Part shown: piece after piece, positions 1 to 6,275 of the stretch | Layout: the number at the start of each line of letters is the position of its first letter | How positions within the stretch are numbered: the first letter of the stretch is position 1 | NCBI GenBank assembly: GCA_943359425.1 | Contig: CALRHN010000022.1 | Location: 1-10,709, forward strand | Direction: 5' to 3' | Length of the DNA stretch: 10,709 nt | DNA from: Candidatus Nomurabacteria bacterium | GTDB lineage: Bacteria > Patescibacteriota > Minisyncoccia > Phycocordibacterales > UBA9973 | Made by a program: the position numbers and the translations under genes | The notes under the pieces: generated by a model | What the model was told of the DNA's origin: nothing | The model's input: only the letters and a program-made list of their open reading frames with translations | Database searches by the model: none

Positions 1-591
1 AAAAGCGGCGTCTTTCTCTGCACCGAATGCGCGCAGAGTATTCCCGCTGCAGAGCGGGAAACACAGTCAGGCATTCACGCCCTCTTTGACTATCGCAATC
101 CGACGATCAAGCGCGCTATCTGGGATCTGAAATATTTGGGCCGTCGAACACTTGCACGCAATCTCGGCCGCACGCTCTATGAACATATGCTCGAAGAATA
201 TGTCGAGATCAAACAATTCTCCCGCTTCGACCGCCCTCTCCTCGTGCCAATACCGATCTCGAACAAGCGCCGTCGCAAGCGCGGATACAATCAGAGCGAA
301 CTTCTCATCAAGGGCGTCATGAGCGAAGACGCGAATAAAATATTCTCGCCGATCTTCGGCGCGCTCGTAAAAGTAAAAGACACGCCTCCGCAGATGTCGC
401 TCAAGGACCGGCGCAAGCGTCTCGCCAATCTCCATGGCTGTTTCCATGTCACAAAGCCGGAGAAAATAATCGGGAGAAATATAATCCTCATAGACGATGT
501 GACGACGACAGGCGCAACACTTGCCGAAGCAAAGCGTGCGCTCCGTTCCGCCGGCGCGAAAAAAATTATCGCATTCACGCTCGCCCATTAA
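1..591 (+). CDS. comF: ComF family phosphoribosyltransferase, 5' end outside the window
   Basis: The reading frame is open from base 1 and ends at TAA 589-591, giving 196 visible residues; the true start lies upstream. The visible part begins inside the N-terminal zinc finger of the family, of which one Cys pair (CTEC) remains. It continues with a DLKYLGRR-like segment, LVPIPIS, the RRGYNQSELL-type segment (RKRGYNQSE here), QMSLKDRRKRLANLHGCF, and the PRPP-binding loop IILIDDVTTTGATL near the C-terminus. That order is diagnostic of ComF/GntX proteins, which are linked to uptake of external DNA in competent bacteria; the phosphoribosyl substrate is unknown. Only about 30-40 residues should be missing. 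No competence partner lies downstream: the gene ends at a terminator facing a convergent gene. Family assignment is firm; a role in DNA uptake here is inferred. Confidence 0.93.
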   Translation, partial: KSGVFLCTECAQSIPAAERETQSGIHALFDYRNPTIKRAIWDLKYLGRRTLARNLGRTLYEHMLEEYVEIKQFSRFDRPLLVPIPISNKRRRKRGYNQSELLIKGVMSEDANKIFSPIFGALVKVKDTPPQMSLKDRRKRLANLHGCFHVTKPEKIIGRNIILIDDVTTTGATLAEAKRALRSAGAKKIIAFTLAH

Positions 592-619
592 AAAATCCCC
601 GCAGTAGCGGGGATTTTTT
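591..619. terminator. Bidirectional intrinsic terminator
   Basis: A perfect 12-bp stem (AAAAATCCCCGC at 591-602 with GCGGGGATTTTT at 607-618) closes on the four-base loop AGTA. The A-tract and T-tract flank the GC stem symmetrically, so a U-tract follows the hairpin on both strands. It starts at the last base of the comF stop and lies 8 bases past the end of the convergent secreted-protein gene, so it should serve both. Confidence 0.9.
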
Positions 620-626
620 AATTAAG

Positions 627-1751
627 TTACTGAACTTGGAAATAAAATGGTGCGGTATATGGGAAACTATAAATTGAAGGCGTTGCCCCTGCTGTTATTG
701 CATATTGTCCCCAATAAAAACCGGGTGTCACCGTTGGAAGAGTGAAAGTTAGATTTGTACCAGTAGCATTAAGAGTCACTGGAATGTTAAAAGTCGGATA
801 TCCACCTCCATACATCATCATGTACCCTGCAGTTCCTAGATTGTAGCCAGGGAGAGTAACTGCGCTTCCGTTGGTAAAGGTTGCATACGGTGCGTGCAAT
901 ATGCCACCGTAAGCCAACCATACATGGGCAGAATTCGTTATAGTGCGCGGACCTCCATACAAAGCAGAGGAAGGAGAGTAGTAAGTACAAGATGGATTGC
1001 AAGTACTGCTAGAATTGTTGAAATCAATAATTCCATTAAGATGAGAATGCCATGATGCGTTGCCCAGCCAATCAACAGGGATTATCGTTACCACCTTTAT
1101 ATGGGCAGTCTGGCCCGCAGGAACTTTCCACCCCGAAGTTGTATTGCCACCACTCCAATTTATAGTTGTAGGAATAAATGTATTTGGAGTACTTGTGGTT
1201 ACTGTTTGAACTATACCACCCAACATTTGCCCCCACATGAATGAATAACCAACGACATTGCTTTCTTCAACAAAACCAAACTGGGGAATAAGAAGATCAG
1301 TTGGTCCTGCAACGATAGCGACATGAAGTATTTTAGACTGTACTGTTTGCTGAACCGTCCCTCCGTAAGTATATGAATGCGGTGCAGTGAGTACACCTGG
1401 ATTCAACAAAGAAAAACAAGGGCCTGGAGAACATACCCCCGAACGGTCGCCATCAGCAAGATCTGGATCTTTTTCATCAACATTAAAATTGAACGACATT
1501 TGCTGCTGCTTTTTAATGATGTCCTGCAAACTCACTTGTTTACTCGCAGAGCTAACAAGCGCAACCTTGCCATCCGACGCATACATGGGAGTTGCGTCTG
1601 ATGCTGATTCAGTAATAGCTTTTGTATTGCTCGCGACATCGACAACCCGGCCGGTATTACCGCTGTTGTGTTTGCCGAGGATGAAATATCCGGCGATGAA
1701 GATGACTGCTATGAGACCGACGACTTTCAGAACGTGTTTTTGTGGATTCAT
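627..1751 (-). CDS. Secreted or membrane-anchored protein of unknown function
   Basis: This 374-residue protein was not matched to a known family. It has a short basic start (MNPQKH), one hydrophobic segment at about residues 8-25 that fits an uncleaved signal anchor or signal peptide, and no other membrane helix. A linker rich in Ser/Ala/Thr follows (about 28-75), then a large domain full of Gly, Thr, Ser, Asn, Tyr and Pro, a composition typical of extracellular beta-rich proteins. Two Cys pairs, CSPGPC (107/112) and CNPSC (251/255), could form disulfides outside the cell. The end (about 325-374) alternates Thr/Tyr/Phe as in an Ig-like beta sandwich. An outward-facing surface role is inferred. 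The DNA is AT-richer than the neighbouring ATPase and ATP-grasp genes. The ATG lacks a Shine-Dalgarno sequence and follows a CTAG heptad repeat. Confidence 0.8.
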   Translation of the reverse strand: MNPQKHVLKVVGLIAVIFIAGYFILGKHNSGNTGRVVDVASNTKAITESASDATPMYASDGKVALVSSASKQVSLQDIIKKQQQMSFNFNVDEKDPDLADGDRSGVCSPGPCFSLLNPGVLTAPHSYTYGGTVQQTVQSKILHVAIVAGPTDLLIPQFGFVEESNVVGYSFMWGQMLGGIVQTVTTSTPNTFIPTTINWSGGNTTSGWKVPAGQTAHIKVVTIIPVDWLGNASWHSHLNGIIDFNNSSSTCNPSCTYYSPSSALYGGPRTITNSAHVWLAYGGILHAPYATFTNGSAVTLPGYNLGTAGYMMMYGGGYPTFNIPVTLNATGTNLTFTLPTVTPGFYWGQYAITAGATPSIYSFPYTAPFYFQVQ

Positions 1752-1756
1752 ACGAA

Positions 1757-1791
1757 TTAGGTGCTAGGTTCTAGTCTCTAGTGACTAGTCG
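1757..1791. repeat. Five-unit heptad repeat with CTAG in phase
   Basis: Five consecutive 7-base units read TTAGGTG, CTAGGTT, CTAGTCT, CTAGTGA and CTAGTCG. CTAG recurs exactly every 7 bases (1764, 1771, 1778, 1785), with a T for C in the first unit (1757), while the other three bases vary. The block lies in the 5' leader of the secreted-protein gene, ending 5 bases before its ATG. Function is unknown. Confidence 0.7.
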
Positions 1792-1824
1792 CCCGCAAAA
1801 GACTGATAAATAAGTAATGCGCAA

Positions 1825-1852
1825 ATTGTACCACTTGGCAAAAAGTTGGCAA
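1825..1852 (-). promoter_or_regulatory. Predicted promoter of the secreted-protein gene
   Basis: On the minus strand TTGCCA (1847-1852, five of six to TTGACA) is followed after 16 bases by TACAAT (1825-1830, five of six to TATAAT). Transcription would begin near 1818, giving a leader of roughly 65 bases that contains the heptad repeat. This is unlike most other genes here, which look leaderless. Confidence 0.55.
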
Positions 1853-1881
1853 GGAATACCCTATCCAAGCAAAGCCCGAGT

Positions 1882-1913
1882 ACCCCAATCTACGCCATGG
1901 CGTAGATTGGGGT
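1882..1913. repeat. Perfect 32-bp palindrome P1, downstream of the Cas2-like gene
   Basis: The centre is CCATGG, with dyad axis between 1897 and 1898. The right arm reads TGGCGTAGATTGGGGT and the left arm is its exact complement, with no central spacer. It begins three bases beyond the stop codon of the Cas2-like gene. The inner ten bases of each arm (TGGCGTAGAT) are identical to palindrome P2 at 2321-2346, while the outer six differ. No T-run follows on either strand, so it is not a standard intrinsic terminator. Confidence 0.95.
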
Positions 1914-1916
1914 TAA

Positions 1917-2297
1917 TCAGAGTTTCCCTGTATACGGCTTTGAAAGTTTGAATGTCTTAAAATTTTTCTCGATGCCGATTTCTTTCACATAGGCCAAAAA
2001 ATCTTTCGGTATTGGCGACGGGCCGACCCAAACGCTTTTCTGAATCATGATATATCCGAATTTTATGAGATGCCGGCGAAACCAATCGCGCTCCTTTTTC
2101 TGTTCATGAGGAATATCGTACATGACAAGAAGATTTTTGGGCGCAGCCTTTGCAAACGGGGAAAGAAATGAAGAATTATAAATTCGTTTATTACTTTTGA
2201 GCTTTTCTTCTCTCGTATACCCTGAATCGAGCAGTAGCGGCAACCCGATAGCCCCGACGCGCCCGCCTCTATAGTAGATTTTCTTCCGTTTCGCCAT
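1917..2297 (-). CDS. Stand-alone Cas2-like / PaaX C-domain-like protein
   Basis: The 126-residue product has a Cas2-type ferredoxin-like half at about 54-120. Strand 1 reads NLLVMYDIP, ending in Asp61 where Cas2 nucleases carry the conserved Asp. A basic helix follows (KKERDWFRRHLIKFG), then strand 2-3 IMIQKSVWVGPSP, a helix from about 97 to 112, and a final strand FKTFKLS. QKSVW and YDIP match both Cas2 and the Cas2-like domain of PaaX regulators. The first 50 residues are basic and show no clear winged helix, so it looks shorter than PaaX-type regulators. ATG 2297 is preferred over TTG 2315 because TATACT sits 7 bases upstream of it; there is no Shine-Dalgarno sequence. No cas1, effector or CRISPR array is nearby. 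The gene is AT-richer than the ATPase and sits between two related palindromes. Nuclease activity is unproven; DNA binding or regulation is equally possible. Confidence 0.8.
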   Translation of the reverse strand: MAKRKKIYYRGGRVGAIGLPLLLDSGYTREEKLKSNKRIYNSSFLSPFAKAAPKNLLVMYDIPHEQKKERDWFRRHLIKFGYIMIQKSVWVGPSPIPKDFLAYVKEIGIEKNFKTFKLSKPYTGKL

Positions 2298-2304
2298 ATA
2301 CACA

Positions 2305-2310
2305 AGTATA
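2305..2310 (-). promoter_or_regulatory. -10 box of the Cas2-like gene
   Basis: TATACT on the minus strand ends 7 bases before ATG 2297, the spacing expected if the mRNA starts at or next to the start codon. A -35 element at 17-base spacing would fall at 2328-2333, inside palindrome P2 (TGGCGT, a poor match to consensus). Anything binding P2 would therefore overlap polymerase. Confidence 0.55.
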
Positions 2311-2320
2311 TCCAACTTTC

Positions 2321-2346
2321 CACATCTACGCCATGGCGTAGATGTG
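2321..2346. repeat. Perfect 26-bp palindrome P2, upstream of the Cas2-like gene
   Basis: The dyad axis lies between 2333 and 2334, with CCATGG at the centre. The right arm reads TGGCGTAGATGTG and the left arm is its exact complement. It shares the inner ten bases per arm with P1 (1882-1913); the outer three (GTG) replace P1's TGGGGT but remain fully paired. It lies between the end of the ATPase gene and the start of the Cas2-like gene. No U-tract follows it in the direction of ATPase transcription. Confidence 0.95.
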
Positions 2347-2379
2347 ATTTTGCATCTGATTACAAGTTCAATGAAAAGG

Positions 2380-4941
2380 CTACGAATGCGCGGATTGGAT
2401 GCGGCGATGCTTCACCGCCGGCATATGCGGCGCGTGATTCGTCATTTTGTAGTAGGCGAATTTGAGGATCTCGGTCGAGATGAAATACAGTATGACGATG
2501 CCGATGATGAGGACGAGATGTGCGAGCGTCGGCGGATGGAATTTGAGAATATGTTGGCCGAAATACGTATACGGCAGAGCGACAGTTACGAGAGCGGCGA
2601 TGACGGAGAGCAGGGAGAGCATTTGCGACGGCTTGCACGCATTCCAACAGATGCCTCGCGTGCGGATGGCGTAGATGAGGGCGAGCTCGGTGAGAACGCT
2701 TCCTATGAACCAATTCGTCTGAAGTATGGCTGGATCATGTTTGTAAAAGAGAGCAAAGAAAATGAAATCGAAAACGGTGGAAAGCAATCCGAGAACGATG
2801 GAGAGAAGGACGATGTCGCGGACATTATAACTCTTCGGATTCTTCACTTCGGCAGGATCGACGGTGTCCGTGGCGATAGCGATCATGGGGAAATCAGAGA
2901 GCAGATTGAGCAAGAGTATCTGCATCGGGAGCATGGGCAGGTACGGGATGAGCAATGCAGCCGTTGCGACGGCATAAAAGTTGCCGAAATTCGAGATGAG
3001 CGTCGCCTTCAGATATTTAATCGTGTTCTCGAAAATCTCGCGGCCGCTCTTGATGCCGTCGACGATGACTTGGAGCGACGAATCGAGCAAGACGACATCG
3101 GCGGCATCGCGCGCGATATCGGACGCGCTTTGCACGACGAGACCGACGCCGGCGATTTTCAGTGCGGGAGCATCATTGATCCCCTCTCCGAGGAATCCGA
3201 CGGTCGCATGTTTCTCGAGAACTTCGATGATGCGATATTTCTGTTCGGGCGATGTGCGTGCAAAGACGTTGTAGCGAACGGCGAGACGTTCTTGTTCTTC
3301 GGGAGATGCTTCTTCGAATGCCGTTCCTAAAATGACGTCAGACGAAGATGCAGCGATGCCGACTTGGCGTGCGACGGAGCCTGCGACTTCGGGACCGTCG
3401 CCGGTGAGAATCTTTACTGTAACGCCGAGAGCTTTCGCGTCGCTGATGGCCTGGGCCGTCGACTGCTTGATCGGATCGACGAATGAAATAAGTCCGAGGA
3501 AAGATACGCCACTCTTAATGCTCGCGAGGGATTTCGGAATCTTGCCTTCTACGATACCGATACCGAAAGCGCGGCGTCCGGATTTGCCTTCAAGGGCGAT
3601 CCATTCGGCAAGCGGAGCCAGTTCGGCAGCAGAGAGTTTTGCAAGAGCAAAGAGCGATTCGGGCGCGCCGCGGATGATGGCGAATTCTTTTCCTGTTTTT
3701 TTCTCGCGGATGCGGCTCGTATTCGTGCGCGTGCGCGGATCGAATGGCAATTCATCGAGACGTTCGTAGTCCGAAAGAGAATCCTGCTCGGATTTGGCGA
3801 GCTTGTTCCAGATAGCAAGATCGAATGCATTGTTCGGCTGGCGCTCTCCCCGATCGAGAAATGCAGAACCGATAGCAGCGTAGCGCAGACAGAGCGTAGT
3901 ATCGGCGGCATTGATGCTTGAGACCGATAGCGTATTTTCCGTGAGTGTGCCCGTCTTGTCCGTGCACAATATTTCGATGCCGCCGAGATCTTCCACGGCG
4001 GAGAGGCGCTTCACGACGACATTTTGTTTCGCGAGACGTAGCGCGCCTTTCGAGAGTGACAATGTCATAACGACAGGAAGGGCTTCGGGGATGACAGAGA
4101 TGGCAAGGGCTATGGAGAAGATGACAAGCTCGGCGAGATTCTCCGTGCCCTTGATGGCAACATTGACGACGAAGAGGAGAACGAGAATGACGAGGATCAT
4201 TTTCAGGATGAATTTGCTGAAGCGCGCGATGGAATGCTCAAACGATGAGAGATGTTCGGTCTCGACCGTGAGCGTGGCGATCGTGCCGAGGGCAGTTTTA
4301 CTCCCGATACCAATAACAACACCAACGCCCGTGCCGTTCTCGACGGAACTGCTCGAGAATCCGATATTTGTCGCGCTGTGAATGTCGAGAGCGGCGTGAC
4401 CGAGTGCAGTATTATTTTTCTCAACGGGAACGGATTCGCCGGAAAGGATGGATTCGTTTACGGAGAGCCCCGACGTCTCAATGAAACGCAGATCGGCGGG
4501 AATGACGTCACCCGTCTCGACGAGAACGATATCGCCGGGAACGAGTTCGGTCGCGGGAATGACTGTCTCGCCGCCATTGCGGCGGACTTTCGCTCGGCCG
4601 ACAGTGTACGTGTTCAATATGAGAACGGCGCGCTCGGAATGATATTCCTGCAGGAATGAAATGACGGCGTTGACGACGATGAAGATGAGAATGATGATGC
4701 CGTCGGAATATTGTTTGAGGATCAGGGAAAGAATAGCCGCAAAGAGCAGGACGTAGATGAAGGGTGAGGCGAATTGCCGGACGAGAATATGAAAAGGGTT
4801 GAAAGTTTTCGCAGAGAGCGCATTGGCGCCGTATTCGGCGCGGCGCGCGGTGACTTCGGCATCGTTCAAACCGCCCTCGCGGGAATGGAGCGCATTCAAA
4901 ACAGACATCGCATCGCCCGTCGTGTATTCAAATTGTGCCAT
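2380..4941 (-). CDS. P-type cation-transporting ATPase, MgtA-like
   Basis: This 853-residue membrane pump uses ATP to move a cation. Visible features are an N-terminal cation-ATPase domain, two helices (about 58-98), the actuator loop SGES (167-170), helices around 243-263 and 271-290 with the IPEALP ion-site motif (284-289), and the phosphorylation site CTDKTGTLT with Asp328. The nucleotide domain carries FDPRTRTNTSR and IRGAPES; TGDG (513-516) and the hinge GEGINDAPAL (585-594) follow, then six C-terminal helices. IKYLKATLISNFGN, PYLPMLPMQILLLNLL and STVFDFIFFAL resemble MgtA (P3B) Mg2+ pumps, so Mg2+ is the likeliest substrate, but the ion is not proven. The usual hinge GDGxND has Glu586 in place of the first Asp. 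ATG 4941 is chosen over GTG 4962 because TATAAT ends 6 bases upstream of it and the GTG lies inside that promoter. Confidence 0.92.
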   Translation of the reverse strand: MAQFEYTTGDAMSVLNALHSREGGLNDAEVTARRAEYGANALSAKTFNPFHILVRQFASPFIYVLLFAAILSLILKQYSDGIIILIFIVVNAVISFLQEYHSERAVLILNTYTVGRAKVRRNGGETVIPATELVPGDIVLVETGDVIPADLRFIETSGLSVNESILSGESVPVEKNNTALGHAALDIHSATNIGFSSSSVENGTGVGVVIGIGSKTALGTIATLTVETEHLSSFEHSIARFSKFILKMILVILVLLFVVNVAIKGTENLAELVIFSIALAISVIPEALPVVMTLSLSKGALRLAKQNVVVKRLSAVEDLGGIEILCTDKTGTLTENTLSVSSINAADTTLCLRYAAIGSAFLDRGERQPNNAFDLAIWNKLAKSEQDSLSDYERLDELPFDPRTRTNTSRIREKKTGKEFAIIRGAPESLFALAKLSAAELAPLAEWIALEGKSGRRAFGIGIVEGKIPKSLASIKSGVSFLGLISFVDPIKQSTAQAISDAKALGVTVKILTGDGPEVAGSVARQVGIAASSSDVILGTAFEEASPEEQERLAVRYNVFARTSPEQKYRIIEVLEKHATVGFLGEGINDAPALKIAGVGLVVQSASDIARDAADVVLLDSSLQVIVDGIKSGREIFENTIKYLKATLISNFGNFYAVATAALLIPYLPMLPMQILLLNLLSDFPMIAIATDTVDPAEVKNPKSYNVRDIVLLSIVLGLLSTVFDFIFFALFYKHDPAILQTNWFIGSVLTELALIYAIRTRGICWNACKPSQMLSLLSVIAALVTVALPYTYFGQHILKFHPPTLAHLVLIIGIVILYFISTEILKFAYYKMTNHAPHMPAVKHRRIQSAHS

Positions 4942-4947
4942 GCGGAA

Positions 4948-4976
4948 ATTATACCCGCACACTTACTTATTAGCAA
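4948..4976 (-). promoter_or_regulatory. Promoter of the MgtA-like ATPase gene
   Basis: On the minus strand TTGCTA (4971-4976) precedes, at exactly 17 bases, a perfect TATAAT (4948-4953). The -10 box ends 6 bases before ATG 4941, so the transcript should be leaderless; this leaves no room for a Mg2+-sensing leader or M-box. The -35 box lies in the loop of an inverted repeat, and the left arm of that repeat fills the spacer and overlaps the -10 box. Confidence 0.75.
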
Positions 4977-4997
4977 AGAAGTAAGTGTGCGGGTATA
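4950..4997. repeat. 19-bp inverted repeat in a divergent promoter region
   Basis: The left arm (4950-4968) and right arm (4979-4997, reading AAGTAAGTGTGCGGGTATA) are perfectly complementary around a ten-base spacer. The repeat sits between the divergent ATPase and ATP-grasp genes. Both arms end in TATA, which on the minus strand forms part of the ATPase -10 box and on the plus strand gives a poorer TATAGC. It could be an operator for a dimeric regulator, a cruciform, or a duplicated promoter inverted on itself. Confidence 0.92.
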
Positions 4998-5026
4998 GCA
5001 TCAATCTTTCGGTTCGAGACTACATT

Positions 5027-5035
5027 TGCTATGCT
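5027..5035 (+). promoter_or_regulatory. Extended -10 box of the ATP-grasp gene
   Basis: TGC-TATGCT has the TGn extension and four of six bases of TATAAT. It ends 7 bases before ATG 5043. No convincing -35 is visible (TTTCGG at 5007-5012), as is common for extended -10 promoters. The upstream ATG at 5031 lies inside this element, which argues against it as the start. Confidence 0.5.
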
Positions 5036-5042
5036 ACCTACT

Positions 5043-6275
5043 ATGACAAATAAAAAGGTGAAGAAATCCTGCCCCGATTGCGGCAATGCGCCGGTCAATC
5101 ACACCATCGAATGGACTTCAAACGTCCTCTCCGTGATCGTCGAACCGCTCTCCTACCCCATGGAACGTATTTGGCGCGCCATTGAGCCTGTCGTCGGACC
5201 ATTTCTATCAGACACGATCTCGCCCATACTTTTCAAAGTCTTCACCACAGTCGGTCTCGGGAAGATCACCTATGCTCCGAACGAAAAAACCGGCGGCCGC
5301 GCGCGCATTCTGTGGGAAGAAGCGATTCGCCGCGGCATCGATATGTATGAATTCCATCTCTTCGGCATTGGACAGGAACTTTTCGTGGCGACATACAATG
5401 GCAAAACGAAATGTTTCGAAGGCCTGCCCCGTCCGGGAGCGAAAGACTCGCCCGGCCTCGCCTACATGGATGATAAAGAAATAGTACGCGAGCGTTTTGC
5501 CGCAGGCGGCATTCCCGTCGCGCGCGGTGGCGTCGCCATGCGCGAGCATTCAGCGAAGAAACTTTTCAAAACATTGCGAACACCGGTTGTGGTAAAACCG
5601 GAAATAGGTTCGCGCAGCCGCCACACGACGACGCATATCATGACAGAAACTGAAGTCGTGTCCGCATTCGATAAAGCATGGCAGTTGTGCCCGTGGGTCA
5701 TCATCGAAGAAGAAGACGTCGGCTTCGTCTATCGCGGCACCGTCATCGGCGGGAAACTCTTCGCCGTCCTCCGTCGCGAACCGCCCATGGTTATAGGCGA
5801 CGGCGTGCATACGATCGCCGAACTCGTCGCGCTCGAGAACAAGAATCCCCGCCGCGACGGAAAAATATTTCATACACTCACGATCGACGAAGATGCGAAG
5901 GCTGAACTAGCCCGACAGAAAATCTCTCTCGAAGATATTCCAGCAGAGGGCGCGAGCGTCATGCTCTCGCAGAAAGCCAGCCGCGGTTTGGGTGGCGGCG
6001 CAACCGATGTCACCGACACCACGCATCCCGATAACAAGAAAATGCTCGAAGACGCTGTCGCCATACTGCAAGATCCGCTCGTCGGCATCGACTTCATCAT
6101 TCCCGACGTCACAAAATCTTGGAAGGAACAGGAACGCTGCGGAATCATCGAATGCAACTCGATGCCTTTCATCGATCTCCATGAATTCCCGCTCATAGGC
6201 GAGCCGAGAAATGCCGCAGTGGCACTGTGGGATATTGTTTTTCCTACTTCATCGAAAGCTCCCCTGCAACAGTAA
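5043..6275 (+). CDS. ATP-grasp ligase with cyanophycin-synthetase-like domain
   Basis: This 410-residue protein should be a cytoplasmic ATP-dependent carboxylate-amine ligase. Its middle and C-terminal parts follow the ATP-grasp domain of cyanophycin synthetase (CphA). VVVKPEIGSRSR has the ATP-binding Lys185; WVIIEEEDVG covers the adenine-binding hinge; YRGTVIGGKLFAVLRREP and IGDGVHTIAELV precede ENKNPRRDG at 265-273. HPDNKKMLEDAV, GIDFIIPD with Asp350, and the metal-ligand pair Glu370/Asn372 in IIECNSMP complete it. The first 80 residues carry a lone CPDCG and amphipathic stretches of unknown role. Unlike CphA there is no Mur-ligase-like C-terminal domain, so it adds one bond type at most. 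The substrate is unknown; a peptide-modifying or amino-acid ligase is plausible. It is divergent from the ATPase gene and overlaps by 32 bp the convergent gene at 6244-6750. Confidence 0.85.
   Translation: MTNKKVKKSCPDCGNAPVNHTIEWTSNVLSVIVEPLSYPMERIWRAIEPVVGPFLSDTISPILFKVFTTVGLGKITYAPNEKTGGRARILWEEAIRRGIDMYEFHLFGIGQELFVATYNGKTKCFEGLPRPGAKDSPGLAYMDDKEIVRERFAAGGIPVARGGVAMREHSAKKLFKTLRTPVVVKPEIGSRSRHTTTHIMTETEVVSAFDKAWQLCPWVIIEEEDVGFVYRGTVIGGKLFAVLRREPPMVIGDGVHTIAELVALENKNPRRDGKIFHTLTIDEDAKAELARQKISLEDIPAEGASVMLSQKASRGLGGGATDVTDTTHPDNKKMLEDAVAILQDPLVGIDFIIPDVTKSWKEQERCGIIECNSMPFIDLHEFPLIGEPRNAAVALWDIVFPTSSKAPLQQ

Noticed and set aside
67..588. Minus-strand open frame antisense to comF
   Set aside because: The plus strand encodes a clear ComF protein through the window edge; the antisense frame matches nothing recognisable.
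1882..1913. P1 as an ordinary intrinsic terminator
   Set aside because: No T-run follows on either strand, and the symmetry has no central loop. The shared core with P2 upstream of the gene also argues for a different role.
1882..2346. CRISPR array or CRISPR-cas locus
   Set aside because: Only two palindromes are present, separated by a gene rather than by short unique spacers, and no other cas gene is seen. The Cas2-like protein does not by itself indicate CRISPR.
2666..2677. Half-site of the palindrome core inside the ATPase gene
   Set aside because: ATGGCGTAGATG matches twelve bases of one arm, but it codes for LIYAIR in a typical membrane helix and has no matching second arm; a chance match is sufficient.
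2344..3330. Long plus-strand open frame antisense to the ATPase
   Set aside because: It encodes a highly acidic, repetitive Glu/Asp/Arg sequence with no domain, starts inside palindrome P2, and mirrors the codon bias of the real ATPase gene on the other strand.
4942..4997. Mg2+ riboswitch or M-box leader upstream of the ATPase
   Set aside because: The -10 box ends 6 bases before the ATG, so there is no transcribed leader. The inverted repeat lies mostly upstream of the predicted start.
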